15,962 bases of DNA from Tannerella sp. (GCA_031259505.1 JAIRLL010000239.1:1-15962), one strand, 5' to 3'; positions 1 to 6,611 are shown, counted from the stretch's first letter. Program-made: numbers and translations. Notes: generated by a model from the letters alone, not told the origin.

Positions 1-128
1 CAGGACTTTTCACTTGTCCTGCCTTTGGCTGTTTTACGGAGCGGCGGTAGCGTATAGAGACGCGCCGGCTTCCGCGGTATCCGGAGAACGGCGGTAGCGG
101 TTTCTGTCGGTTAGATGCGTCAGCCCTG
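1..128. repeat. Left direct-repeat flank of the nuclease/transposase gene
   Basis: Two words here recur on the far side of the 209-1162 gene in the same order. CAGGACTTTTC at 1-11 recurs at 1164-1174, and GATGCGTCAGCCCTG at 114-128 recurs at 1199-1213. They are 102 nt apart here and 24 nt apart in the right flank, so one flank has gained or lost about 78 nt. This flank also carries CGGCGGTAGCG twice (42-52 and 89-99). Read on the minus strand, 114-131 resembles the 3' end of the DUF3109 gene (codons for Q-Q-G and a TGA), which suggests a duplicated gene end. Confidence 0.6.
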
Positions 129-144
129 CTGTTTACGGTGATTT

Positions 145-177
145 TTTGTGCGGTATCAAAAATAAGTAATATTTTTG
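145..177 (+). promoter_or_regulatory. Bacteroidota-type promoter for the nuclease gene
   Basis: TATTTTTG at 170-177 matches the -7 consensus TAnnTTTG exactly. TTTG at 145-148 serves as the -33 box with a 21-nt spacer. Transcription would start near 183, leaving a leader of roughly 25 nt before the ATG at 209. The promoter lies inside the repeated flanks, so it would travel with the gene. Confidence 0.65.
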
Positions 178-208
178 CAGTCTGCAGTAAGATTAAAAAA
201 AGACAGAC

Positions 209-1162
209 ATGGAAACAAAAGAAACAGGTAAAAAATCGGGGAAGCCGTTTATAATCGCAAATCCGATATACGATACGGTGTTTAAACGGTTGATGGAAAA
301 TCAGCGGATAGCAAAGTTTTTTATCGGAACCATACTTGAACAGCAGGTGGAAGACCTGTCTGTTCTGCCGCAGGAGTTCACTTATAAACTCAACAGGACG
401 AAGGCTTCGGACGAAGTCAGGAACGAAGAGAAAGAAGAAGAAAAGGGAGGAGGAGGCGTACAGTATTACTCGTTCTTTCGCCTGGATTTCATGGCCACCA
501 TTCGCGACAGGGACGGACGTCACCGCAAGATACTGATAGAGATTCAGAAATCGTGGGATACGCTGGACGTCATGCGTTTTTGCAGATATCTCGGAGCGCA
601 GTATTCAAGAGTGGACATAATAGACGGCAGGGAAACCATGCTCCCGATGACAACCATATATATTTTGGGAAACAATCTCGCAGGAATAGAATGTCCCTGT
701 GTCAGGGTAGGACGGACATATACCGACATGTTAAACAAAACAGCCATCCATGCAAAGTCGGAGTTTATGGAAAACCTTACGCATGACAGTTATGTCATTC
801 AGGCCGGCAGAATCGCGGATGTGCGTTACACGACCAGTCTTGACAAGCTACTCAGCATTTTTGAGCAGAAATATTTTATCGTGGACGGTTCGGATGTAAG
901 GAAGGAATATCCCTATCATCCGGACGATGAAAACATGGAACTGATTACCGATCTCCTGTACGAAATGGGCGCCGACCCCGAAAAACGCAGGGAAATAGAA
1001 GACGAAATAGAAATGCTGCGTATTATTAAAAACATACAGGATACTCACAACCGAACTGTCGAAGAGCAAACCAGATTACTCGAAGAAAAGGATAGGGAAA
1101 ATGCAGAATTGAAAGAGAAACTTGCAGAACTGGAGCGTCTTTTCCGTAATAAAACCGACTGA
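209..1162 (+). CDS. PD-(D/E)XK nuclease family putative transposase (Rpn/PDDEXK_2-like)
   Basis: This 317-residue protein resembles the PD-(D/E)XK family proteins annotated in Bacteroidales as Rpn-like recombination-promoting nucleases or putative transposases. The N-terminal segment (IYDTVFKRLM, about 20-30) is the usual family opening. The likely catalytic core is D93 in RLDF followed by E111 and Q113 in IEIQK, the E-x-Q form of the motif. Residues from about 255 to the end are strongly charged heptads, probably a coiled coil. A Glu/Lys/Gly-rich insert at about 73-83 lies just before the core and comes from a purine-rich DNA stretch. Family members nick or cut DNA and can promote RecA-independent recombination; activity here is inferred. 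The gene has its own promoter, is flanked by direct repeats, and converges on the DUF3109 gene 42 nt away. The family assignment is firmer than the transposase label. Confidence 0.85.
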   Translation: METKETGKKSGKPFIIANPIYDTVFKRLMENQRIAKFFIGTILEQQVEDLSVLPQEFTYKLNRTKASDEVRNEEKEEEKGGGGVQYYSFFRLDFMATIRDRDGRHRKILIEIQKSWDTLDVMRFCRYLGAQYSRVDIIDGRETMLPMTTIYILGNNLAGIECPCVRVGRTYTDMLNKTAIHAKSEFMENLTHDSYVIQAGRIADVRYTTSLDKLLSIFEQKYFIVDGSDVRKEYPYHPDDENMELITDLLYEMGADPEKRREIEDEIEMLRIIKNIQDTHNRTVEEQTRLLEEKDRENAELKEKLAELERLFRNKTD

Positions 1163-1163
1163 T

Positions 1164-1213
1164 CAGGACTTTTCGCAGAATCATGCCCGCGCAGTATGGA
1201 TGCGTCAGCCCTG
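1164..1213. repeat. Right direct-repeat flank of the nuclease/transposase gene
   Basis: CAGGACTTTTC (1164-1174) and GATGCGTCAGCCCTG (1199-1213) repeat the words at 1-11 and 114-128. The second word runs into the last codons and stop of the DUF3109 gene on the minus strand. This copy therefore looks like the original context and the left one like a duplicate, though that polarity is an inference. Confidence 0.6.
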
Positions 1214-1801
1214 TTCCTTTCTCTGTTTTTTCCATTTCAGATATTCCTGCGCGCAGAGGTCAAGCTGCTCGTACCATGCCTGCCCGAACTTGCGGATCAG
1301 CGGTTCGCGGAGGAAACGGTAAAGAGGCGTCTGCGTGCGTTCGCCCTCAATCTCGGCGGTGGAGCATATCTTCCAGCGGTTATAGTTGACGGCCGTAAAT
1401 GTTTTGCGATGCGTGACGCGCAGTGGATACAGATGGCAGGACAGGGGTTTGAAGAATCCGGTTCGCCGCTCGCGGAAAGCCTTTTCGATGGCACACCGGC
1501 AAATGCCGTCCGCGTCGCGGCAGGTGAAGACGCAGTCTTTTCCGTCGACAATCGAAGTCACGACGTCGCCCTCCGCGTCGACGTATGCGAAGCCCTGCTT
1601 GCGGATGACCTCCTGCGAAGCCGGCGCGAGGTCGTCCCACACTGCGGGCAGGATGCTGCGCAGGATATCAAATTCGCCTTTTGCCAGCGGCGCGCCCGCA
1701 TCGCCTTCGATGCAGCACATGCCGCGGCATCGCGCAGTGTCGCAGACAAAACAGCGTTCTATCAGGTCGAGGCTGACCAGCGTGTCATCAATTTGCAGCA
1801 A
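1205..1801 (-). CDS. DUF3109 family cysteine-rich protein
   Basis: The protein has 198 residues and matches the DUF3109 family, common in Bacteroidales and related to YkgJ-type metal-chelating cysteine clusters. Visible cysteines are C17, C20, C25, C29 and C30 in the N-terminal cluster, then C90, C94, C101 and C103, and C122 in a PLSCHLYP motif. This arrangement suggests binding of zinc or an Fe-S cluster; the biochemical role is unknown. The start is a TTG codon (1801-1799): no in-frame ATG is nearby, and the resulting MLQIDDTLVSLDLIE opening fits what I recall of the family N-terminus. The gene begins 21 nt after the gpmI stop on the same strand, so the two are probably cotranscribed. Its 3' end is duplicated at 114-131. 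Confidence 0.85.
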   Translation of the reverse strand: MLQIDDTLVSLDLIERCFVCDTARCRGMCCIEGDAGAPLAKGEFDILRSILPAVWDDLAPASQEVIRKQGFAYVDAEGDVVTSIVDGKDCVFTCRDADGICRCAIEKAFRERRTGFFKPLSCHLYPLRVTHRKTFTAVNYNRWKICSTAEIEGERTQTPLYRFLREPLIRKFGQAWYEQLDLCAQEYLKWKKQRKEQG

Positions 1802-1822
1802 TGTTTCGGGTGCAGGCGGGAG

Positions 1823-3346
1823 TCAGTCAATCAGATTGCGTCCTGTCATTTCGGCCGGCTGTGCAAGTCCGAGTATGTGCAGGATTGAGGGCGCCACATC
1901 GGCAAGAATGCCGTCGGACGTGCGGGCTGCCGCGTTCGGTGAAACGTAGACGAAAGGCACCGGGTTGAGCGAATGCGCCGTGTTGGGCGAGCCGTCGCCG
2001 TTGAGGGCGTGGTCGGCATTGCCGTGGTCGGCGATGATAATCGTTTCGTATCCGTGGGTCTTTGCCGCCTCGACCGTTTCGCGCAGGCAGGCGTCGACGG
2101 CGATGACAGCCTTTTCGATGGCTGCATATACGCCCGTATGCCCGACCATGTCGCCGTTGGCATAGTTGCAGACGATGAAATCGTACTGTTGCGTCGCGAT
2201 GGCCTCGACCAGTCGGTCTTTCACTTCGAAGGCGCTCATTTCCGGCTTCAGGTCGTAGGTCGCCACTTTCGGCGACGGCACCAGGATGCGGTCTTCGCCT
2301 TCGAAGGGCGCTTCGCGGCCGCCGTTGAAGAAGAACGTCACGTGTGCATATTTTTCCGTTTCGGCAATATGCAACTGTTTCCGTTTCAGGCGGGACAGGT
2401 ATTCGCCCAGCGTATTGTCGACGTTGTCTTTGTCGAAGAGTATGTGCAGTCCTTCGAAGGTAGCGTCGTAGGGGGTCATGCAGAAATACTGCAGTCCGGC
2501 GACGGTTTGCATTCCGGCTTCGGGCATGTCGCGCTGCGTCAGGGCGACGGTCAGTTCCTTGGCGCGGTCGTTGCGGAAATTGAAGAAGATGACGACGTCG
2601 CCTTCTTCGATGACGGCGACCGGCCGGCCGTGCTCGACGTGCACAACGGGCTTGACAAACTCGTCCGTGACGCCTTCGGCATAGGATTCTTCCATCGCCG
2701 CGACCATACATTCCGCCGGCCGGCCGATGCCTTTCACCAGCAGGTCATACGCTTCACGGATGCGTTCCCAGCGTTTGTCGCGGTCCATGGCGTAATAGCG
2801 TCCCACGATGGAGGCAATCTTGCCGCCCGTTCGCTTCAGGTGATTTTCGAGCTGTTCGATGAATCCCTTTCCGCTTCTGGGGTCGGTGTCGCGTCCGTCC
2901 ATAAAGCAGTGGACGTATGACTTGTCGATGCCGTACGCCTGTGCGATTTCCGTCAGCTTGAAGAGATGTTCCATCGAACTGTGCACGCCGCCGTCGGATA
3001 CCAGTCCGAGGTAGTGAATCTGTTTCCCGTTCGTCCGGGCATATTCATAGGCGCGCCTGATTTCGGGGTTTTCGAGGATGGAACCGTTGCGGCAGGCAAT
3101 GTTGATTTTTACCAGGTCCTGATAGACAATCCGGCCTGCGCCGATATTCAGGTGCCCCACTTCGGAATTGCCCATCTGTCCGTCGGGCAGTCCTACGTCT
3201 TCGCCGGAGGCCTGCAACTGCGAATGGGGACAGTTCGATAGCAGATAGTCCCAGTAGGGCGTGGGCGTGCAGTATATTACGTCGTCTTTCTGCCGGTCGC
3301 CCAGCCCCCAGCCGTCGCATATGATCAGTAATGCTTTTTTGTTCAT
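1823..3346 (-). CDS. gpmI: 2,3-bisphosphoglycerate-independent phosphoglycerate mutase
   Basis: GpmI interconverts 3-phosphoglycerate and 2-phosphoglycerate in cytosolic glycolysis and gluconeogenesis using two Mn ions. The 507-residue length is normal for the family (about 510). The N-terminus has the alkaline-phosphatase-fold metal site around D11 (ICDGWG). The phosphate-carrying serine is S61 in [14 protein letters not shown]-terminal metal-binding stretch reads IIADHGNAD, and [11 protein letters not shown] is also typical. The ATG at 3346 gives the standard [14 protein letters not shown] opening. A consensus -7 box (3400-3407, minus strand) lies about 54 nt upstream. The DUF3109 gene follows after 21 nt. 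The gene is intact and its composition matches its neighbours. Confidence 0.97.
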   Translation of the reverse strand: MNKKALLIICDGWGLGDRQKDDVIYCTPTPYWDYLLSNCPHSQLQASGEDVGLPDGQMGNSEVGHLNIGAGRIVYQDLVKINIACRNGSILENPEIRRAYEYARTNGKQIHYLGLVSDGGVHSSMEHLFKLTEIAQAYGIDKSYVHCFMDGRDTDPRSGKGFIEQLENHLKRTGGKIASIVGRYYAMDRDKRWERIREAYDLLVKGIGRPAECMVAAMEESYAEGVTDEFVKPVVHVEHGRPVAVIEEGDVVIFFNFRNDRAKELTVALTQRDMPEAGMQTVAGLQYFCMTPYDATFEGLHILFDKDNVDNTLGEYLSRLKRKQLHIAETEKYAHVTFFFNGGREAPFEGEDRILVPSPKVATYDLKPEMSAFEVKDRLVEAIATQQYDFIVCNYANGDMVGHTGVYAAIEKAVIAVDACLRETVEAAKTHGYETIIIADHGNADHALNGDGSPNTAHSLNPVPFVYVSPNAAARTSDGILADVAPSILHILGLAQPAEMTGRNLID

Positions 3347-3399
3347 GATTCAGTTACTTATGTCAGAGATATTCTAATGTAAAATCTTAAATAGCGGGA

Positions 3400-3407
3400 C
3401 AAAGGTA
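3400..3407 (-). promoter_or_regulatory. -7 promoter box for gpmI-DUF3109
   Basis: TACCTTTG on the minus strand is an exact TAnnTTTG match. Transcription would begin near 3394 with a leader of about 47 nt. I see no clear -33 TTG at the expected distance. It sits back to back with the plus-strand box at 3429-3436. Confidence 0.6.
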
Positions 3408-3428
3408 CGAAAAAAGGCTGAAAAGCAT

Positions 3429-3436
3429 TATTTTTG
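3429..3436 (+). promoter_or_regulatory. -7 promoter box for the YgjP-like gene
   Basis: TATTTTTG is an exact TAnnTTTG match. Only 10 nt separate it from the ATG at 3447, so the mRNA would be nearly leaderless if this box is used. No good -33 element is visible. Confidence 0.5.
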
Positions 3437-3446
3437 TCGTCCGAAT

Positions 3447-4151
3447 ATGGAGAAAACAGTTTACATCGAAGGGCTGGGCGACGTCGTGCTTCGCCGCAAT
3501 CCGCGGGCGAGACGCAATATACTGCGCGTCAAAGACCGTCGGATCGTGGCGACAATGCCCCCGTACGGCGCCGAAAAAGACATGCTGGCATTCATCCGCC
3601 AGATGCACGTAAAATTGCTCCGGATGCTGGATGCGGCGCCGGAGCGCAGAGTGCTGGACGAAAGCTCGACGCTGCAGACGCTGACTTTCCGGTTGCATAT
3701 CTTCCGTACGCCGCGGTCGGGCTTCTACACGAGGCTGACGGAAGGCGTGCTGCATGTAGCCTGTCCCGACGGCGCCGACTTTGCAGACGAACGGGTGCAG
3801 GCGCTTCTCCGGCAGATACTGAAAAAAGCGCTTCGCCGCGAAGCCGGCCGCGTCCTGCCCGCGCGGCTGGACGCCCTGGCCAGACGCTACGGGTTTCATT
3901 ATGCGGACGTGAAGATTCGCGACACGAAAACGCGCTGGGGCAGTTGCTCTTCGAAAAAGAACATCAGCCTGTCGCTTTCTCTGATGCTGCTTCCCGAACA
4001 TTTGATCGACTACGTCCTGCTGCACGAACTGTGTCATACCGTCGAGATGAATCACGGCAAACGCTTCCTGCAACTGATGGACCGGGTCACGGACAACCGC
4101 TCGCAGGCTTTGCGCCGCGAATTGAAGGCATTCAGGCCGTATGTGGAATGA
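3447..4151 (+). CDS. YgjP-like (DUF45/SprT-type) zinc metallopeptidase domain protein
   Basis: The 234-residue protein has the YgjP/DUF45 architecture: an N-terminal beta-rich part (about 1-90), then a conserved segment with KTRWGSCSSKKNISLS, and finally the metal site. The zinc-binding HExxH is H193-E194-L195-C196-H197, with H203 in NHGKRF as the probable third ligand. Proteins of this group are gluzincin-like and mostly uncharacterised; some are linked to toxin-antitoxin or restriction loci, but nothing here supports such a role. The ATG at 3447 gives MEKTVYIEGLGDVVL, a sensible start. The gene is divergent from gpmI and converges on the PfkB kinase gene 32 nt downstream. Long frames on the opposite strand across this gene are codon-bias shadows. 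Confidence 0.88.
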   Translation: MEKTVYIEGLGDVVLRRNPRARRNILRVKDRRIVATMPPYGAEKDMLAFIRQMHVKLLRMLDAAPERRVLDESSTLQTLTFRLHIFRTPRSGFYTRLTEGVLHVACPDGADFADERVQALLRQILKKALRREAGRVLPARLDALARRYGFHYADVKIRDTKTRWGSCSSKKNISLSLSLMLLPEHLIDYVLLHELCHTVEMNHGKRFLQLMDRVTDNRSQALRRELKAFRPYVE

Positions 4152-4159
4152 GAAACTCA

Positions 4160-4184
4160 AGACGCCTCTGGAATAACAGCGTCT
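4160..4184. terminator. Possible weak bidirectional terminator between convergent genes
   Basis: AGACGC (4160-4165) and GCGTCT (4179-4184) form a 6-bp stem with a 13-nt loop in the 32-nt gap between the metallopeptidase and kinase genes. Neither side has a U-tract, so the call rests mainly on position. Confidence 0.25.
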
Positions 4185-5086
4185 CACGTAACCGGGCTTT
4201 CGATCTTTTCCGCCGTGTCGCGGCAGCGGTTCACGTCGTCGACGGTTGCCTGCGCCGGGCCTGAGCGTTCGATTTTCAAGGTCGACAGCGCCGCCGCAAA
4301 ATGTCCGGCTTCGCGCATGTCCGCGCCCTTCGCCCGCCGGGACAGATAGCCGGCCATGTACGTGTCGCCGCAGCCCGTGGCGTCCACGATTTCGCGCGGC
4401 TTGTAGGCCGGTATGCGGTGGAACGCCGTCCCGTCGTAGAGCACCGACCCCAGACTGCCCAGCGTGATCAGTACTTCCTTCACTCCCCAGCCGTAGAGCG
4501 TTCGTGCGGCCGAAGACACATCGGAATAGCCCGTCAGCACTTTCATCTCGTGTTCGTTGGCTTTGAGGAAATGCACGTATTGCAGTGCCTGCTCTTTTTC
4601 TTTCCAGTCGACGGCGTAGACTTTCGTATCCCGCACTTCGCGCAGATAGCCCTGCGAGTCGATCGAGACAAGCCCTTTCTGCGAAAGCCGGCACACGACG
4701 TCGGGCGAAAAATCGTCGGCCAGCAGTGCGCCGAGGTGGAATATCCGCGCTTCGACGCCGTCCAACTGTTCGACGGTAAATGGGTCGGCTTTCGAGAGGA
4801 CGCGCTGTTTGCGGTTGTCTCTGTCCTCGCCGTAGATGTTTTCGAAATAGACCGAACAGGCGCTGGGCAGTACGGTGACGTTCACCCCTCTGTTCATCAG
4901 GTCGGTCGCCACAGCCATGTCGGCTTCGGCGATGGCCGTCACCAGCGCGTAGTCGATGTCGCCCAGATGGCGGATGGCGTGCGAAACGTAGAAAGACGTC
5001 CCGCCGGGCATGTGTACCGTATTCTTCGGGGTCACAACCTTGTCGTGCGTGATGTGACCGATACAGCATAAATCGTGCTTGCTCAT
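4184..5086 (-). CDS. PfkB/ribokinase family sugar or nucleoside kinase
   Basis: This 300-residue protein belongs to the PfkB fold family, which transfers phosphate from ATP to a sugar or nucleoside hydroxyl. The C-terminal signature DATGCGDTYMAGYL begins at residue 235, with catalytic base D241 in an anion-hole GCGD. An N-terminal GG motif (MPGGTSFYVSHAIRHLG, about 26-42) matches the substrate-binding half of PfkB signature 1. A start at the ATG of 5086 is preferred. An in-frame TTG at 5116 would add ten residues (SRSKHNFHQ and flanking) of no family character and would fall within a probable promoter. The substrate cannot be assigned; ribokinase-like, adenosine-kinase-like or fructokinase-like are all possible. 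A small ORF ends 33 nt upstream on the same strand. Confidence 0.88.
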   Translation of the reverse strand: MSKHDLCCIGHITHDKVVTPKNTVHMPGGTSFYVSHAIRHLGDIDYALVTAIAEADMAVATDLMNRGVNVTVLPSACSVYFENIYGEDRDNRKQRVLSKADPFTVEQLDGVEARIFHLGALLADDFSPDVVCRLSQKGLVSIDSQGYLREVRDTKVYAVDWKEKEQALQYVHFLKANEHEMKVLTGYSDVSSAARTLYGWGVKEVLITLGSLGSVLYDGTAFHRIPAYKPREIVDATGCGDTYMAGYLSRRAKGADMREAGHFAAALSTLKIERSGPAQATVDDVNRCRDTAEKIESPVT

Positions 5087-5113
5087 TTGATGAAAATTAT
5101 GTTTTGAACGGGA

Positions 5114-5121
5114 CAAAGATC
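5114..5121 (-). promoter_or_regulatory. Probable -7 box for the PfkB kinase gene
   Basis: GATCTTTG on the minus strand matches TAnnTTTG at all fixed positions but the first. It lies 27 nt before the preferred ATG at 5086 and overlaps the stop codon of the upstream 58-residue ORF. That would let the kinase be transcribed independently of the small-ORF cluster. No clear -33 box. Confidence 0.4.
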
Positions 5122-5296
5122 AGTCGTGGCCGGAAGAAAATAAATAATTGACGGTAAATACGCTGCCGGACCGGCTAAAGCCTGCAACGGCGCCGGTAAC
5201 GTCGACTGTTTCACCGGCGCCTGCCGTCCGGAGGACGGGGGCGAGGATTGCGGCAAGGCGCGAGACTGTTTCTTTTGTTTTGAATATTTTTTTCAT
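5120..5296 (-). CDS. Small hypothetical protein, 58 residues
   Basis: The frame opens with ATG AAA AAA ATA and ends with TGA at 5122-5120. The product starts MKKIFKTKETVSRLAAIL, has a central AGAGETVDVTGAV segment and ends NYLFSSGHD. I do not recognise the family. Codons are strongly biased to C or G in the third position (GTC, GCC, GGC, ATC, GAC), as in the surrounding real genes, which argues for coding. A short basic N-terminus precedes one modest hydrophobic helix (about 13-24); no signal-peptide cleavage site is evident. It is the last of three same-strand small ORFs and ends where the kinase promoter begins. It lies 67 nt after the 78-residue ORF. Confidence 0.5.
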   Translation of the reverse strand: MKKIFKTKETVSRLAAILAPVLRTAGAGETVDVTGAVAGFSRSGSVFTVNYLFSSGHD

Positions 5297-5363
5297 GACT
5301 GTATATAATTAAATGTATATGCTTTTGAAAAGAACGTGCGAACGGCGCGGATTCTACGGATTT

Positions 5364-5600
5364 TCACAGACAGGGGCTGTCGATGTTGCCAGACTGTCCG
5401 TCGATCGACCCGTGCCACCGGCGGGCGGCGGCAGGCAGTTCGGCCGGAATACCGGAACAGGCGATCGCCGCGGCCGCGAGGGCGACTGCGCCGGCGGCTT
5501 CCAGGCTGCCTGCCACGTCTGAAACGGAGGCAAAAAACCCGTTTAAATGGCCGCAAACAGCGTCGGCGCACTGGATCAGAATAAAAATAACTGCATTCAT
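5364..5600 (-). CDS. Small hypothetical hydrophobic protein, 78 residues
   Basis: The product starts MNAVIFILIQCADAVCG and continues through an Ala-rich hydrophobic stretch (SLEAAGAVALAAAAIAC, about 32-48) into a polar tail. Two apolar segments suggest a small membrane or membrane-active peptide, but no family is recognised. Third-position G/C bias looks coding. It starts 11 nt after the stop of the 128-residue ORF and is followed 67 nt later by the 58-residue ORF, consistent with one transcript from the promoter at 6018-6025. Overlapping frames on the plus strand are less plausible. Confidence 0.45.
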   Translation of the reverse strand: MNAVIFILIQCADAVCGHLNGFFASVSDVAGSLEAAGAVALAAAAIACSGIPAELPAAARRWHGSIDGQSGNIDSPCL

Positions 5601-5611
5601 AATGCTTAATA

Positions 5612-5998
5612 TTAATGGGTTATTACTTTCGGATATAAAACGTACATGCCGCGAGCGCTCCGCGTCACGACTGTAGTGATGAGCATTAATACAGTCGTGA
5701 TGCGCGTGAAAAACCGGGCAGTCCGGCCAGAATCGAATGGCTGGACGGCAGCGCCGTTTGCGGACGGGAGTAATATGCCGGCTTTCGGAAGAATCTGCCG
5801 GCAGGGGGTTATTTTGTCCGAAGGCGTCGGCGTCATCATGCGTTCGCCGCGCACGCAGACTGTTTTTAAGTAGTTGATATATAAGAATTTGCCACGCCCC
5901 GTAATGGAAGCTGGAATATGTATATCTGTCAGCAAAGCCGCCTGTCTGCGGTTCGGGAGATACTGTCCGGCGAATATGTATGCAGGTTTGAGCATCAT
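5612..5998 (-). CDS. Hypothetical protein, 128 residues, doubtful
   Basis: The ATG at 5998 starts MMLKPAYIFAGQYLPNRR, and the frame stays open for 128 residues. A consensus -7 box 20 nt upstream, with a short A-rich leader, supports expression of this strand. The protein has no recognisable domain, and its third-position bias is weaker than in the two ORFs that follow. Its 3' part contains an 11-bp inverted repeat that gives the repeated peptide ITTV-LML-ITTV. It may be a real small gene, or a transcribed leader region whose function is structural. A longer start at 6040 would lie upstream of the promoter and is rejected. Confidence 0.35.
   Translation of the reverse strand: MMLKPAYIFAGQYLPNRRQAALLTDIHIPASITGRGKFLYINYLKTVCVRGERMMTPTPSDKITPCRQILPKAGILLPSANGAAVQPFDSGRTARFFTRITTVLMLITTVVTRSARGMYVLYPKVITH
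5665..5700. repeat. 11-bp perfect inverted repeat
   Basis: TCACGACTGTA (5665-5675) and TACAGTCGTGA (5690-5700) are perfect inverted copies separated by 14 nt. No U-tract follows on either strand, so a terminator is unlikely. An operator or an mRNA hairpin inside or after the 128-residue ORF is possible. Confidence 0.6.
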
Positions 5999-6017
5999 TC
6001 TTTTTGTTTTACGGCGC

Positions 6018-6025
6018 CAAAGATA
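6018..6025 (-). promoter_or_regulatory. -7 promoter box for the small-ORF cluster
   Basis: TATCTTTG on the minus strand is an exact TAnnTTTG match. The start site would be near 6012, giving a leader of about 14 nt before the ATG at 5998. A TTG-type -33 box at the standard spacing is not evident. Confidence 0.55.
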
Positions 6026-6131
6026 GAAATAAGTATTCAAAAGCGCATCGTGGAATATGAATTATTTTTTTTTCATGAAAAAACGAATCTGTAACGAATC
6101 GTGCGGGTATGGCGTAAGGGATCACGAAACT

Positions 6132-6226
6132 CCGGACTGCTTCGTCGCTGCGCTTCTGCCGGTGACATGTTTCGTTATCTGCTTGTTACCGGTCTGCCGG
6201 ATGGCTTCGTTCCTCGCAGCGACGCC
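6132..6226. repeat. Degenerate tandem copies of a dispersed repeat
   Basis: Two diverged units lie in the same orientation at 6132-6166 and 6198-6226. Both resemble the arm of the inverted-repeat element at 15610-15713: gattgc or ggctgc, then TTCGTcgct, then ctCCTCGCAatgacg-like sequence. Short frames across them (one plus strand, 6057-6329; one minus strand, 6122-6352) are by-products of the repeat. The rest of 6026-6330 shows nothing else I can interpret. Confidence 0.5.
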
Positions 6227-6334
6227 GGACGGGGGTGTCTCAAAAGCCTGTTTTTCCGTCGTCGCAACGCATGACATTATGAAAGTCCTGAAACGAAGTT
6301 CGACGGCAGTCAAAGGACGCGCGCGGTGAAAATG

Positions 6335-6361
6335 AAAAAGCCCGACCGTCACGGTCGGGCT
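6335..6361 (-). terminator. Intrinsic terminator
   Basis: On the minus strand, AGCCCGACCG, loop TGA, CGGTCGGGCT is followed by TTTTT and then CATTTT. The stem is 10 bp, perfect and GC-rich. The plus strand has no U-tract after the hairpin, so it acts on the minus strand. Confidence 0.8.
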
Positions 6362-6395
6362 AGTCCTGGTCTAACAATTTAATTTTATAGTTATG
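6335..6395 (-). ncRNA. Candidate short RNA of about 60 nt
   Basis: On the minus strand an exact -7 box (6401-6408) is followed by an AT-rich stretch of about 30 nt and then a perfect 10-bp hairpin with a U-tract. No ORF with a start codon fits in between, and no minus-strand gene follows before the next promoter at 6018-6025. The simplest reading is a free-standing small RNA; an attenuated leader is the alternative. The layout (Bacteroidota promoter, short body, terminator) resembles that described for the Bacteroidales-1 RNA motif, but I cannot claim sequence identity with it. Ends are approximate. Confidence 0.5.
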
Positions 6396-6400
6396 CCCTG

Positions 6401-6408
6401 CAAAGGTA
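6401..6408 (-). promoter_or_regulatory. -7 promoter box of the candidate short RNA
   Basis: TACCTTTG on the minus strand is an exact TAnnTTTG match. A T-rich TTTTT about 20 nt upstream could stand in for the -33 box. Transcription would begin near 6395, about 35 nt before the terminator hairpin. Confidence 0.5.
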
Positions 6409-6440
6409 GCAATAACATCGCATACGCGAAAAACTTCATG

Positions 6441-6457
6441 ACATGTTATACAACATA
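6441..6457. promoter_or_regulatory. Dyad motif shared with the galM upstream region
   Basis: ACATGTTATACAACATA contains ATGTT-N4-AACAT and matches 16 of 17 bases of 11298-11314. Here it lies between the minus-strand short-RNA promoter and the plus-strand promoter at 6552-6583. It could be a site for a shared regulator, but an AT-rich dyad like this can also arise by chance. Confidence 0.3.
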
Positions 6458-6551
6458 ACTGCATAAATTCCTACCCTCTCCGCAGACGATATTTCATGCA
6501 TGAGAAACATGCAGGGCATGAAGATGCTTTACAATAATTAACTCTGCTGAT

Positions 6552-6583
6552 TTTGTGTTGTGTCGCAAACATGCCTATTTTTG
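6552..6583 (+). promoter_or_regulatory. Strong Bacteroidota promoter for the 50-residue gene
   Basis: TTTG (6552-6555), a 20-nt spacer, then TATTTTTG (6576-6583) matches both boxes at ideal spacing. The start site would be near 6589 with a leader of about 23 nt before the ATG at 6612. Transcription could continue into recG. Confidence 0.7.
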
Positions 6584-6611
6584 TGCGCACATAAATAAGC
6601 AGGTAAACAAA

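Noticed and set aside
1..21. CAGGAC/GTCCTG hairpin at the left edge as a terminator
   Set aside because: The stem is only 6 bp with no U-tract, and the upstream context is outside the window.
1973..2920. Plus-strand frame of 315 codons opposite gpmI
   Set aside because: It is antisense to a complete, motif-confirmed gpmI. High third-position G/C keeps the opposite frame open. No recognisable domain.
3387..5069. Minus-strand frame of 560 codons across the metallopeptidase and kinase genes
   Set aside because: It overlaps two genes with intact motifs on both strands, is Arg-rich and low in sequence sense, and has no family features.
4301..5071. Plus-strand frame of 256 codons opposite the PfkB kinase gene
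   Set aside because: Shadow of the kinase codons; the kinase signature and promoter support the minus strand.
6057..6329. Plus-strand 90-codon frame
   Set aside because: It runs through the degenerate dispersed repeat, has no promoter box and gives a Cys-rich meaningless peptide.
6339..6379. Plus-strand leader peptide (MKKPDRHGRAS...) as an attenuator
   Set aside because: The hairpin has its U-tract on the minus strand only, and the nearby -7 box points the same way. No biosynthetic gene follows on the plus strand.
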